From NCBI RefSeq assembly GCF_000004195.4, contig NC_030683.2, forward strand, positions 72,759,764-72,823,763: DNA of 64,000 nucleotides. The letters are read 5' to 3'. Below are positions 1-10,640 of the stretch, piece after piece. The translations under genes and the position numbers were made by a program. The notes under the pieces are model-generated. The model worked only from the letters and a program-made list of their open reading frames with translations, was not told the DNA's origin and did no database searches. This DNA comes from Xenopus tropicalis. Its lineage: Eukaryota > Chordata > Amphibia > Anura > Pipidae. The stretch's first letter is position 1, and each line of letters starts with the position of its first letter.

Positions 1-468
1 CATAAAAGGGAGATTGCCAAAGCGAGAGGGTCTTCTGGCGTGAGTACCGGGGAGAGCCCCAAGAGAAAAGGTCTTTTGGTGGGAGTACCGGGGAGTAGTC
101 CTATGCGGTAGGGGTCTCCTAGAGGAAGTAAGGGGAAAAGTACCTGAACCTGCATATCATATTACTGGATACTGTGTGGATACAATAAAGAAGTTTTTAT
201 TTGGTTAATCAGCACTTCCAGTCTCCTGGTCAATTCCTCAAAGTGTGGATCCTCAACTGCCTGGTAAGCAACCACCCCAAGGGGGGCAAGGTCCCGGGAG
301 TTGCAGGGAGTCCATCCCAAGGAGGACAGCACAGATTAACCCAGAGAGAAGTGTCCCAGGGAGGGGTGTTACAGTTCAACCTGTCCTGACCCTGGTTGGA
401 GGCACGCCAACAAATAGTGTACCTGCTCTCCCATATAAGTGGGGGCACAGGACTCCTGTAGCGCCACA
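1..468 (+). mobile_element. LTR, 3' part, cut by window start
   Basis: This is the 3' portion of a long terminal repeat. It aligns by eye with the minus-strand LTR at 51534-52380: both share the stretch around the poly(A) signal, the segment reading TCCTCAACTGCCTGGTAAGC, and the terminal GCGCCACA. A TATA-like ATAAAAGGG lies at positions 3-11 and an AATAAA poly(A) signal at 184-189. The CA terminus is at 467-468. No primer-binding-site-like sequence follows, so this is either a solo LTR or a 3' LTR. The U3 region lies outside the window. The superfamily (Ty3/gypsy or retrovirus-like) cannot be decided without internal coding sequence. Confidence 0.7.
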
Positions 469-1613
469 CGCAGATAAATGCATGTTAGAAGTTCAAGCAG
501 TAGTAAAAGAGGGCTACAATAGTAAGTGCGAGCACGTGGCCTCCACCCGCTGGCCAGGTTGGATGCTACTGGGAAGCCTGTTATAACAAGGTCCCAGTAA
601 GAGTACCCTAAAGGAACCATCTTTTTAGTGTAAGTCAAGAAGCAGGGACCCTGTAAATAAGGTAACTAGGACAGACTAACAACTGTAACAGTACAGTCTA
701 CGAGTGAGATAAGACAGATAGATAGACAGATTGAGCTTGAAAGAGCAGCTGTGAGCTTTAACAAGGATTCATAGACTAAAAGCTGCTCACCCAAGGCAAT
801 ACTGACCTTAAAGTGAAGGGACTACAGATTGGAAAGGGACTCAGGTAAGGTTTACTCCCTGAGGTTTTTACTAGAGGGGCTCCAGACCACTAGCTGTTAT
901 TCCAAAAACGTGGGCCACTGATCTCATGCTTCAGAGTGTATAGCAGGGGTATCATTACTCTTTAGTAGGAGTGACAGAGACAGGGAGAGTACAAAAAAAG
1001 CATATAGTTATGCGAAAGTCTATTGACATAATAAAAGAAGGCAGAATGTTTTACCTTTTTATTTCAATAAATGTTTTTATAATTGCCTGCACCTCATTTT
1101 GTTATCTATTTTCTGTATTTGCAACTGATTTTGGGTCTAACAGCCATATCAAACTGAACAAAGTGTGAGAGGGGGTTCATGATCTTGGGTTTAGTGGGGA
1201 ACTGTATGATAAAACACTTTTACATCATGGTTGGAACTTGCCATATACTACAGCACAGGATAATTTATTTATGGGTCACACAATTCTTTTTATATGTGGC
1301 TCACAGGTGTGGGGTTCTGTAACCTAGTGCCACTGTCTATTGCAAGTGACTACTGGTCTGATGGTCATCTACCTGGTAACACAGATTGCAGGGTCTGCTG
1401 GAGTGTTTTGCTAGGCATGTCTAGATCTACAGTTGCCCTACATATCTCAGGCGCTGCAGGTCTGAACTTGTCTAGCAGTCAGACACATATAAAAAGGGGA
1501 ACGGGGTTGTTGATCTGGGTCTCAGTCATACAGATTTAAACATAGCAGTTCCCCTCCTTCCCTTACATATGTTCCTCAAAAGAAAAGGGTCCAAACACCA
1601 CAATGTACCACAA
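469..1613. other. No recognised feature
   Basis: Mixed-composition sequence with no reading frame longer than 81 codons and no recognised repeat. A short GATA run (ATAGATAGACAGA) lies near 716-730. A TATAAAAAGGGG stretch near 1488 could belong to an old LTR promoter, but no matching LTR ends were found. Confidence 0.4.
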
Positions 1614-1846
1614 GTAGTGATGAGTGAATCTGTCCTGTTTCACATCGTCCTGTTTCACGGTTGAAACAACAAGAAAATTCACAAAGTAGCGGAAAATCCG
1701 GAAACACGTCTGGTGCACAACTTTTTTTTTGTCGCCGCATTTTTTTTTTGTTTTGTTTTCTGTGTTTTTTTTGGTGAAACTATTCGCAAATGTGGAAATC
1801 TGCACCGAATTCATGCATGGCGAATAAATTTGCTCATCACTAACCA
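1614..1846. mobile_element. MITE, GATGAG(C/T)GAAT-ended family, copy 1
   Basis: The left end reads AGTGATGAGTGAATCTGTCC and the right end reads TTTGCTCATCACTA, giving a terminal inverted repeat of about a dozen bases. The interior is rich in A/T runs and GAAAC motifs. Related copies or fragments lie at 5696, 36425, 45290, 50985 and 54921. There is no coding capacity, so it is a non-autonomous DNA element. The family name was not recognised. Confidence 0.65.
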
Positions 1847-1969
1847 CAAGATTGGCACTAAGATCTCACTCAGATGAGCAAACAAGCATATAGTAATTCA
1901 CACAATTACACAATTATCTGCAATTATATAATCAAGGTTTCCTACATTCTTTACAAACTACAAATCCAT

Positions 1970-2335
1970 TGCACTTATAAATTCAGACCAAAAGCTAATT
2001 TTCAAAGAATTTTTCCAACCGACTATTCTCAGCTTATTCATCATGATAAAGACCAAGTGGGCTTCATAATGGGTTGCTAGTAATAATTCAAGATGGAAAA
2101 TAGATTGAATCGATAATTAAAATAAACAAATAAAGCCTTGGCCCTCAGTCTTGATGCTGAAAAAACATTTGACTGCCTGAACTGGCCCTACTTATTTCCC
2201 CTTCTAAACCATTAAAGCTTTTATGTCTGTAACCCTTTCTTATAACAAAGAAATCCCAGAACAAAATCAGTACATAAAAAATAAATTTATTCAAGTCCTC
2301 ATAAAAAAACTATACACATACTAACCCTAAGGTTA
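1970..2335 (+). pseudogene. L1/Tx1-type LINE ORF2 fragment (reverse transcriptase palm)
   Basis: Conceptual translation with several stops shows the L1 reverse-transcriptase signature. A HKDQVGFI-like motif (2040-2065) is followed by SLDAEKTFD (about 2146-2172), which corresponds to the conserved SLDAEKAFD block holding the first catalytic Asp. The reading frame is broken by stops near 2080. The satellite-like element at 2380-4275 follows. Another L1 fragment in the same orientation (4310-4625) resumes downstream, so the two may be one LINE split by an insertion. Confidence 0.7.
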
Positions 2336-2379
2336 TATGCACCTTATGCATTATGCATGAAGTCAGCATACAGTACCAA

Positions 2380-4275
2380 CTAGAAAGGGAAGTTTGAGAA
2401 CAAACTTTGTGTTGGGTTGAACAACGTGAAGTCACTGAATGAAATCTGATCTGTTGTTGGCTCCGCCACCATTTTCTAACCTTGGACCACAATTATATAG
2501 TAAAAACCACTGTGCAAAGTTTGGGGACCCCATAGTGTCTGACTGGCAGCAATTTAAATTTCCCCACTGAAAGTCAACGAGTGACATCTGATTGGTGGCT
2601 CCACCCACTTTTTCTAACCTGGAACTGCAGTTACCCAGTGACTAACTCTGCAAAGTTTAGGGACCCTAGGATTAATAGTTAAATAACGGCAGCAGTTTAA
2701 ATTTAAACCAATAAAAGTTAATAGGTAAATTGTGATTGGTGGGTGTGCCCCCTTTTTCTAACCTTGAGTCGAAGTCACCCAGTGACAAACAGTGGGCACC
2801 CTGGCATAAATAGTGTGAGAATGGCAGCATTTTAAATTTAAACCAATAAAATTCAATGGATGAAAGCTGATTGGCTGTTAGTGGCTCAACCCACTTTTCC
2901 TATTTTTGAACTGCAGTCCCCCAGTGACCAACTGTGCAAAGTTTGGGGACTCAGGCATAAAAATTGTGAGACTGACAGCATTTTACACTTCGCCATTGAA
3001 AGTAAATAGGTGAAATGTGATTGGCTGTTGGTGGCTCCGCCCACTTGTTCTAACCGTGAATATGTAGTCATCCAGTGACTGACTGTGCAAAGTTTGGGAA
3101 CCCTGACATAAATAGTGTGAGAAAGGCAGCTTTTTAAATTTAAAAAAAAAACAAAATCAATAGGTGAAGTCCGATTGGCTGTTGATGGCTCCACGCACTT
3201 TTTCTAACTCTGAACCGCAGTTACCTGGTGACTAGCTCTGCAAAGTTTAGGGACCTTAGTACTAATATTTAAAGAATGGCAGCAGTTTAAATGTAAACAT
3301 ACAGTATGAAGTCTATAGTTGAAATCTGATTGGCTGTTGTTGGCCCCGCCCACTTTTCCAAACTTGGAACATAGTCACCCAGTGACAAATTGTGCAAAGT
3401 TTGGGGACCCTGATATTAAACATGTGACAATGGCAGCAGTTAAAATTTCCCCACTGAAAACAATGAAAGAAATGGGATTGGCTTTTGGCAGCCCCGCCCA
3501 GTTTTTCTAACCTTGAGTACGAAGTCACGCAGTGACTGACTGTGCAAAGTTTGCGAACCCTGGCACCTAACCAATAAAATTCAATAGGTGAAATTTGATT
3601 GGCTGTTGGTGGCTCTGCCCACTTTTCAAATCTAAAACTGCAGTCCTCTAGTGACCAAGTGTAAAAAGTTTGGGGACCCTGGTGTTAATACTGTGAGAAT
3701 GGCAGCAGGTTAAATTTCTGCCAAATTAATAGGTAAAATCTGATTGGCTGTTCACAGCTCCTCCCACTTTTGGGCATCCAGCAATCATCATATTTTCATT
3801 CAGGCTGACCCCATGACTGTGTGATTCAAGTTTGGGGAGTGTCGCCTCAAAGCTGTAAGATTGGCAGCATTTTCAATTTCCCCATTAATGTCAATAGGTT
3901 CAATTTGATTGGCTGTTGTTGGCCCCTCCCACTTTGGGGTCATCCAACAAATGTCACTGTTTCATTCGGGGTGACCCCATGATTATGTTATTCAAGTTTG
4001 GGGGGTGTAGCTTCAAAGCTGTAAGAGTGGCAGCAGTTTGAAAATATTCCCTGTCAAAGTCAATGGAAAAATTGGGGTGTTCAGAGCGGCGCCACAAAAA
4101 GACGGGGGGCAGGATCGCTTAGAAAAGCACAAGCAACCTGCTCCGCTATAGGGCGAAGATGTGTGGGGAGTTTGGGTATTGTACCCCTAAAACTGTAAGA
4201 GGAGTAGCGTTTAGAAAATGGGGGGTCGCGAAGAAGAAGAAGCGAAAGAATAAACCAAAGTGGAAGAACAATATG
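2380..4275. repeat. Satellite-like element of about 150-bp degenerate units, copy 1
   Basis: About eleven diverged tandem units recur every 140-165 bp. Each has the block GATTGGCTGTTGGTGGCTCC (variants at about 2599, 2868, 3018, 3172, 3328, 3477, 3597, 3741, 3907), then GCAAAGTTTGGGGACCCTGG, then GAATGGCAGCAGTTTAAATT. A non-repetitive tail at 4030-4275 ends in a purine-rich GAAGAAGAAG segment. The whole structure recurs at 27291-28370 with the same left boundary (CTAGAAAGGGAAGTTTG) and the same tail, so it behaves as a bounded element rather than free satellite. Short candidate inverted ends (TTGGGTTGAA near 2413, TTCAACCCAA near 4288) are suggestive only. The small open frames in it are not genes. 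Confidence 0.75.
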
Positions 4276-4309
4276 TTGGGGTTTTCAACCCAACACAATT
4301 CAGGTTCCA

Positions 4310-4625
4310 AAATCACTACCAATAGAACAGAAGCCCTTTCTTACAATGCATATTCAAATTCAACTATAGGCGGAAAACTAATTCAAATGAGCATTTTACT
4401 GAATCTCCTTTACCCGCTCGAAACTCTTCCAACAGTAGTACCTCTGCCTCCAAAAAATTAAAACAATTACAATCTAATTTTCACAAATTCATTTGGGGTC
4501 ATAATAGACATACAATTTTTAAAAATAGTCTTGCAACCTTTCACAGCAATGGGAACCTACATAGGCAGATAATCTAAGACAACTTTGGATTTGGTATAAA
4601 TGGCATGCCAATATTATCTGGATTC
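4310..4625 (+). pseudogene. L1/Tx1-type LINE ORF2 C-terminal fragment
   Basis: Translation gives motifs typical of the region after the reverse transcriptase in Tx1/L1 ORF2. A segment reading LLNLLYPLETLP (about 4400-4432) is followed after a frameshift by KFIWG (about 4481-4495). In intact relatives these are the PKLLYLFxTLP and FIWxGK blocks. The frame breaks at an A-rich run near 4455. Orientation matches the RT fragment at 1970-2335. Confidence 0.65.
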
Positions 4626-4885
4626 TTAATGGAATTATGAATATTTAAAAATCATTGATTTGAAACCCCATCAGTGCTACAAAAACCTGCCATAAACTAT
4701 TTACCTGCACCAAATACACATTCTAATTTTAGAACTAGTTAAAAAACAAGCTTAATGTATGTATCACCTGGTCAATTATAACAATTTAAAGGAACAGCTC
4801 AGTGTAAAAATAAAACTGGGTAAATAGATAGGGCTATCACCTCTGCTATAAATCATGCTAGGAAATCTCCTGTGCTAAAACTTAT
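4626..4885. other. No recognised feature
   Basis: A/T-rich sequence without a clear repeat or reading frame. Confidence 0.3.
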
Positions 4886-5050
4886 GGGGTTAAGTAATAA
4901 AAGGCATTAGTTTGCCCAGTAGCAATATTCCATAGCAACCAGTCAACAAGTAGAATTTACTGGTTACCTGTTAAAAAGCAAACATCTTATTGGTTGTTAT
5001 AGGTTACTGCTACTGGGCAAACATTGTTCCTTGTATTACATACTACATGG
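4886..5050. mobile_element. Palindromic MITE, GTAATAAA..AGTTTGCCCAG family, copy 1
   Basis: The left arm begins AAGTAATAAAAGGCATTAGT and continues to a GCCCAGTAGCA motif. The right arm is its inverted copy, with TGCTACTGGGCAAAC and then TTGTATTAC. The centre contains a second inverted pair built on GGTTACC/GGTTACT. Copies with the same layout occur at 6577-6745 and 16905-17058. It is non-coding. Confidence 0.65.
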
Positions 5051-5695
5051 GGGTAAGATTGCTGAGATTGGGTCAATGGGTGAATGTACAGTGCAGCCTT
5101 AGCTATACTGTTCATTCTAGCTGGGCAGGCAAACTAGTTTTTAATAAGTTTTAATCTCTATTCCAAGTGTAACATAAATGTTTCACCAATTTCTCCTTCT
5201 TCATCTATTTATAAATTTAATCTTCCAAGTAAAATTCTTTTGGAATGTACATTGTTGGATTTTACCAAACAATCAGATCATTATATCAATTAAAAATGTC
5301 TCCAGTTTTTTTTTGTCCATAGCAAGTGGACATTTTTATGAAACTTTACAAACTTTTAAAATACCACACAGAGCAAATAAGCACTAGTGCAGTGTTAACA
5401 ATTAACCATGAGATGGCAGCAGCACCATTTTTTTTATGGAAGAAATAGCCTCACTCTGTAAATGAACTTTTTAGAAAGACTCAAGCTGTAAACTATCTTA
5501 AAAAAACAATGATGAGAATTGATGTACTGTATTTCTGTAATATGAGATCAATATTGTGTCTATGATGTAAGTTTGTGATTATTCTGATTATGAATTAATT
5601 TGTTGTCTGCCCAACTGAATAAATCATTTGAGGAAGGATCTATATATTATGCCAGGCCTGTAGTGCACACATTTCTCCAATAATAATGTTATATG

Positions 5696-5770
5696 CTTCA
5701 TTACACATTACACCTAGTAATGAGCGAATCTGTCCTGTTTTGCTTCACCTAAAAATTGGCGAAGCCCTTC
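5696..5770. mobile_element. MITE fragment, GATGAGCGAAT family
   Basis: The segment AGTAATGAGCGAATCTGTCC with a following GCGAAGCCC matches the left end of the family seen at 1614-1846. No right end is visible. The segment is missing from duplication copy 2, so it was inserted after the duplication or deleted from copy 2. Confidence 0.5.
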
Positions 5771-6185
5771 TATCTCACAGTTTCTTCCAGATGTTTGTGG
5801 TCTATACTCGTTGCTCAACAAATAACTGCAGCAAAACACATATTGGTCAGGTAAAAATTCATTCTATGAGTGGCCCTTCAGTTATAACTGGTGTGACAGC
5901 TCCCCCCTCTGGAACTGAAGTTTTTTCACACAATTGCAAGCAACACGGGGGATCAAGGGGTATAGCTGGAGAAAAACACCACCCAGATTTCAGTCCCAGT
6001 GGCTTAATCTATGGTCTCTGAATGCAATGATGGTGTACTGTAAGTTAATGAGGCAAAAACCATTCATACATAATACATTAACAAATATAAAAGGCTGTTA
6101 TCACTACTGCTACTACAGGCAGAACCTAGACCTAATATACCTGCTATGCCACAACCATGGTCATTCCCAGAAGATATTATTCCTA

Positions 6186-6372
6186 CTACATATAGATTGT
6201 AAGCTCTACAGGGCAGGGACCTCCATCCTCTTGTGTCTTTGACTCTTAACTTATTGCAACTGTATCTTGTATTTATTTGTGCTTATTGTAATACTTTGTA
6301 TTTATCTATTTTAATACCCCTATTTATATTAATGTATTCTACTGTACAGCGCTGTGTACATAAGTACATAAA
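6186..6372 (+). mobile_element. Non-LTR retrotransposon 3' tail
   Basis: It begins AGATTGTAAGCTCTACAGGG and ends around CTGTACAGCGCTGTGTACAT, the stereotyped tail of a common amphibian and fish LINE/SINE type (L2-like by general resemblance). A second tail with the same two landmarks lies at 15246-15376. Only the tail is present, and there is no coding sequence. Confidence 0.6.
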
Positions 6373-6576
6373 TACTACTAAAAGTGCATATGCTCTGCCT
6401 AAATATTTTGTATATTAGTATGTGGTGTATTATTAGCCCTTTTATGTGCATAGCTATACCGCTGCAAAACAAGTCTGCAATTTTATGTTTGATACTCATC
6501 TGACATTCTCAGTGGTCAGTCACTTAAGTTGTGATTAATGTTTTGCAAAAAAATAATGTTTACCTGACTATACTAT

Positions 6577-6745
6577 CCCCTATATGTAATAAATGGCACT
6601 AAGTTTGCACAGGAGCAGTATTCAATAGCAACCAAAAAGATGATTGCTTTTAAACAGGTTACCAGTAAATGCTTCCTGACGATTGGTTGCTATGGTTTAC
6701 TGCTTCTGGGCAAACTTAGTGCTATTTATTACATAACCCCCTAAA
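6577..6745. mobile_element. Palindromic MITE, GTAATAAA family, copy 2
   Basis: The left arm ATGTAATAAATGGCACTAAG mirrors the right arm CTTAGTGCTATTTATTACAT. The arms enclose an inner inverted pair around TAGCAACC/GGTTGCTA. Duplication copy 2 lacks this stretch (compare about 9120-9140), so it is probably a post-duplication insertion. Confidence 0.75.
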
Positions 6746-6974
6746 TGACTTGATATGCAAAGGACAGATGAAGGAATTATTTTATAGACAGAATAAAATA
6801 TAGAATTAAATTTTCCTCAATAAAACATGAACATCTGGCTTTTATTTTGTGGTAATGTGGATACTACTCAACTATAAATACATATATAGGAATTGTGATC
6901 TGGAATGCTTGTAACCTATTATTTTATGGATACGGGCTATTTACAGAATTTGGAGATATTAGTAAATGAGGAAG

Positions 6975-7600
6975 AGCTACGCTGGTACATATTCGTACTA
7001 ATGACAAAAGTAATGGTAGATGGTATTATGTTAATTCGGCACAATTAACATAATAATGCATAGAAAAGGCATTTACACAATAATCATTTTATTTTTTATG
7101 GATCCCTGGTAGGGCTTTATCTTGAATGTGCAGTGCAGTTCTGGGACCCAAGCAAGTGGCACACAGATGATCTGCTCACACTCACCCCTTTTTGTGTGCA
7201 CACTGACAAGCATGGCATTAACATCAGACAAGTTTTGGACTGGAAATGCTAAAATATTCATTTCATTGATGGGGAGCATATTTGTGTGTGCCAGTGGCCT
7301 TAATAAGGATAGCGATGAATTGGAAAGAGTGCAGAGATGTGCAGCTAAACTGGTAAAAGAAGTTGAACAATTAATCTATGAGGAAAGACTATCAAGGTTG
7401 GGGTTGTTTTCTTTGGAGTAAAGGCACTGGCAAGGTACTTTTTTTTTACACAGAAAAAAACATAAGACTACCCTTTTAGACTTGTCGGGTTATAGCAGAT
7501 TCTGGTAATAACTTTAAGACAGTCTTGGATGACTTTTTGGACAAGTGTAACTACCAAAGCTATAGTGATCTTAAGACCTAGAGAGGTTAGTTTAGTAAAG
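6975..7600 (+). pseudogene. CR1-type LINE relic (ORF1 esterase scrap plus ORF2 C-terminus)
   Basis: Near 6983-7020 translation resembles the HIxTND block of the CR1 ORF1 esterase. From 7305 to 7421 the frame reads LERVQRCAAKLVKEVEQL and then RLSRLGLFSLE. The intact CR1 at 29.4-35.1 kb has the same motif at about 34597-34700. The 3' part with a C-terminal-like LDKC segment ends near 7585. Most of the element is missing between these parts. The equivalent in duplication copy 2 lies at 9255-9357 and 9470-9725. Confidence 0.7.
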
Positions 7601-7605
7601 GTATG

Positions 7606-7606
<1 letters not shown>

Positions 7607-7635
<29 letters not shown>
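7607..7635. repeat. TA-rich microsatellite, LTR target
   Basis: An alternating AT run immediately left of the LTR. TA-rich sequence resumes right of the LTR at 8348, showing that the LTR entered a TA-repeat. The orthologous place in duplication copy 2 is an uninterrupted TA-repeat (9914-9966). Confidence 0.8.
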
Positions 7636-7636
<1 letters not shown>

Positions 7637-8347
7637 GTAACCCCTTTTTGGCTATAAAATAGTTAAACACCAGCTATTGGTAGAGCATGGGGCACATTGG
7701 GACTCTCTTTCAAAGGATGGGCCTTCGCTAAATTAAAGGAACTGCTGGATGGGGTTGTTGAACTGTACCTCCCACTGCCGCTGTGTAGTGTAATAGCTCA
7801 TATTAAAGGATAAGTTGAATGCCAGGAGCTCTTGCAATCAAACTGTAACTCTTTATTGTCCAAGACAAGATGTAATGGTGCAGGGATAAGTCAATACCCA
7901 CATAAACAGAAGTAGAAATAGCAAACACCTTTAAGGATAGTAAGAGAGGATGCCACTGTTGTATCCCACCTCTTTTTGGGAGACTGAGCAGGGTAAAGCA
8001 CATGTCAGCAAGACACCTCTAGGAAACCAGTCTGGATAGTTACTCCAATCCTCAGGTTGATAAACTCTAGCTTGGATGGGTCCTACAGCCGAACAGGTGT
8101 AGGGATTTACACTGACCTGTATCCTGCGTCTAAAACCGTGGCCCTAGACTGAGGCAACATTGCCTCTATGGAAGGGTACTTCCAGCTGAATTTCTGGTTG
8201 GAGCCTCATCTGATTTTACTAACTAGATCTAACTACCTCACTCTCCTAGAGAGTGCTATTACAGTATTCTGCTATTCTATATAGTTTTTATTCACAGGGC
8301 CTTGTCCCCGACTTTACCTGAGTGGATTAACCCTATGCGTCCCTACA
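7636..8347 (-). mobile_element. Solo LTR (TGTAGGGAC family)
   Basis: Read on the minus strand it starts TGTAGGGAC (8347) and ends GGGGTTACA (7636), giving TG..CA termini. It has a TATATAG box near 8277-8284, followed by an ACTGTAATAGCACTCTC segment shared with the 51534-52380 LTR, and an AATAAA signal (TTTATT on plus at 7852-7857). It is 712 bp long. The target duplication cannot be read because it lies inside a TA-repeat. Duplication copy 2 supplies an empty site, confirming an insertion with both ends correctly placed. Confidence 0.8.
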
Positions 8348-9254
8348 TATATAAAATATAAAATATATGTTTAAAAGAATTGTCTACACTTTACCACTAG
8401 AGTGCATGGTCCTCCTATGTTGGGCCATTCTCTTACTGATCGCTAAATCCTCAAGATAAGACTGAGCAGTCTATCTACTGCTAAATGAAAAGGGAACAGC
8501 AATGTGCATACAGTATTTTGGACCGAGAAGACAGAAGGTTTGAAGAGGTGTGAAAGAGGCCATTTATGCCAAACTAGAGCCCTGCCACACTGCTTGTCAG
8601 CAACATAACAACGCTGCTTTTTAAACTCTTTATTTATATTTTATCACAATATAGACAAAATAGTGCAGTTCAACAAATTGCTGGGAGGAGAAAGAAAATA
8701 AACAAGAAAAAGAAAAGATAGGCCCAGGGATCAGTTGCTGCTCTATGAAAAGTGATGCTATTAAAGAGGATGTTAGCTCCAACAAAGTACAGTGTTAACA
8801 ATTAACACTAGTGCAGTGTTAACAATTAACCATAAGATGGCAGCAGCACCATTTTTTATGTAAGAAATAGCCTCACTCTGTAAATGAACTTTTTAGAAAG
8901 ACACAAGTTGTAAACTATCTTAAAAAAGCAATGATGAGAATTGATGTACTGTATTTCTATAATATGAGATCAATTTTGTGTCTTTGATGTAGGTTTATAC
9001 CTGATATCTCACAGTTTCTTCCAGATGCTTGTGGTCTATACTCGTTGCTCAACAAATCACTGCATTCTCAGTGTCCAGTCACTTAAGTTGTGATTAATGT
9101 TTTGCAAAAAAATCATGTTTACCTGACTATATAGGCTTTTTTTTTGTGGTAATGTGGATAGCACTCAACTATAAATACATATATAGGAACTGTTATCTGG
9201 AATACGTCACCTATTATTTTTTGGATAAGGGCTATTTATAGAATTTGGAGATAT

Positions 9255-9357
9255 CAGTAAATGATGGAGAACTGCGCTGGTACATATTTGTACTAATGAC
9301 AAAATTAATGTTAGATGGAAGATTTTAAAACATGAATTCAGGGATCTAGGATCTAAG
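9255..9357 (+). pseudogene. CR1-type ORF1 (esterase) fragment
   Basis: The frame reads LVHICTNDKINVRW and then HEFRDLGSKL, matching the TND block and the following helix of the CR1 ORF1 esterase at about 29640-29720. It is short and ends at a T2-like fragment. Confidence 0.6.
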
Positions 9358-9465
9358 CTTAAAGGAATACTGTAATGGGAAAACATGTTTTTTTTCCAAA
9401 ACGCATCAGTTAATAGAGCTTCTTCAAAAGAATCCTGCATTGAAATCCATTTTATAAAAACTATT
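9358..9465. mobile_element. T2-like MITE fragment
   Basis: It starts TTAAAGGAATACTGTAATGG, fitting the TTAAAGG(A/G)(A/G) start of Xenopus T2-type elements, and continues with CAAAACGCATCAGTTAATAG. No opposite end is seen. It occurs only in duplication copy 2. Confidence 0.5.
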
Positions 9466-9469
9466 TTTT

Positions 9470-9725
9470 TGAGTGCAGAGATGTGCAGCTAAACTGGTAA
9501 AAGAAGTGGAACAACTAATTTATGAGGAAAGACTATCAAGGTTGGGGTTGTTTTCTTTGAAGTAAAGGCACTGGCAAGGTATTTTTTTTTCCACACAGAA
9601 AAAAACAAAAGGCCACACTTTTAAACTTGTTGAGTTATAGCAGATTCTTGTAATACCTTTAAGACAGTCTAGGATGACTTCTTGGACAAGTGTAACTTCA
9701 AAAGCTATAGTGATCTTGAGACCTA
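9470..9725 (+). pseudogene. CR1-type ORF2 C-terminal fragment (copy 2)
   Basis: Parallels 7310-7600: it contains GCAGAGATGTGCAGCTAAAC and AAGACTATCAAGGTTGGGG, then a tail with TTGGACAAGTGTAACT. It is broken and non-coding. Confidence 0.65.
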
Positions 9726-9909
9726 GGGGCACATTTACAAAAGCACGAACGCTCTGAGCGTAATTTCACCAAATTGTTCGGATGTTCGCACCAGGGCCAG
9801 AACTAGGGGTAGGCAGAAGAGGCAGCTGCCTAGGGTGCAACGATTGGGGGGCACCAGGCAGGAGCCTCTCCCGCTTACCCCTAGTACTCGATCAGTTGTG
9901 TGTCACTTT

Positions 9910-9912
<3 letters not shown>
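9726..9912. repeat. Two truncated repeat fragments
   Basis: The first (about 9726-9784) begins GGGGCACATTTAC after TA and resembles the left end of the palindromic MITE family at 26637 and 53473. The second (about 9788-9900) begins CAGGGCCAGAACTAGGGGTA and looks like one end of an hAT-type MITE. Neither has a visible partner end. Confidence 0.45.

Positions 9913-9913
<1 letters not shown>

Positions 9914-9966
<53 letters not shown>
9914..9966. repeat. (TA)n microsatellite
   Basis: About 26 uninterrupted TA units. It is the empty-site counterpart of the LTR-bearing TA-repeat at 7607-7635. Confidence 0.95.
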
Positions 9967-9972
<6 letters not shown>

Positions 9973-10640
9973 AGAAGTGTCTGCACTTTACCACTAGAGT
10001 GCATGGTCAAAAATATGTACAATGTTGGACAATCACACCCTGGATAAGTAAGTTATGTGACTAACTTGTGCTTTTTAACATTTTTCTGAAAGGACCAAGG
10101 TCTTCCTATGTTTGGCCATTCTCTTACTAATCGCTAACTCCTCAAGATAAGACTGAGCTGTCTATCTACTTCTAAATGAAAAGGGACACTTTGAGAACAG
10201 CAATGTGCATACAGTATTTTGGACCGAGAAGACAGATGGTTTGAAGAGTTGTGAAAGAGGCCATTTATGCCAATCTAGAGGCCTGCAACACTGCTTGTCA
10301 GCAACATAACAACGCTGCTTTTTAAACTCTTTATTTATATTTTATCACAATATAGACAAAATAGTGCAATTCAACAAATTGCTGGGAGGAGAAAAAAATT
10401 AACAAGAAAAAGAGAAGATAGGCCCAGGGATCAATTGCTGCTCTATGAAAAGTGATGCTATGAAAGAGGATGTTAGCTCCAACAAAGTTAGCCCTATATC
10501 CACATGGAGCAACTTTTATTTAACTTGTTCATTAATGACTTAGGAGCTGGTACTGTAAGTAATGTATCAGTGTTTGCAGATCATTCCAGGATATGTATCC
10601 TTTCAGCAGGATCTTAAAATACCAGCAATCTGGTCAGACT

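Larger units (their letters stand above)
5384..8793. repeat. Local tandem duplication, copy 1
   Basis: This block is repeated immediately downstream at 8803-10488. Matching landmarks in order are: CACTAGTGCAGTGTTAACAA (5384 / 8805); the segment reading CTCACAGTTTCTTCCAGATG (about 5774 / 9006); GTGGTAATGTGGATA (about 6850 / 9147); a CR1 fragment (7320 / 9475); a TA-repeat; and the block from CACTTTACCACTAGAGTGCA (8388 / 9985) to GATGTTAGCTCCAACAAAGT (8770 / 10469). Copy 1 is longer because it holds a solo LTR, a MITE, a LINE tail and other segments absent from copy 2. Confidence 0.85.
8803..10488. repeat. Local tandem duplication, copy 2
   Basis: Second copy of the block at 5384-8793, about half as long. 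Missing relative to copy 1 are about 5578-5769, 5836-6503, 6580-6835 and the LTR 7636-8347. Private to copy 2 are a T2-like fragment (9358-9465) and two repeat fragments (9726-9912). The extent of divergence suggests an old duplication. Confidence 0.85.

Noticed and set aside
7122..7421. 99-codon frame as a host gene
   Set aside because: Its second half is the CR1 C-terminal motif (ERVQRCAAKLV, RLSRLGLFSLE); the first half is a broken part of the same relic.
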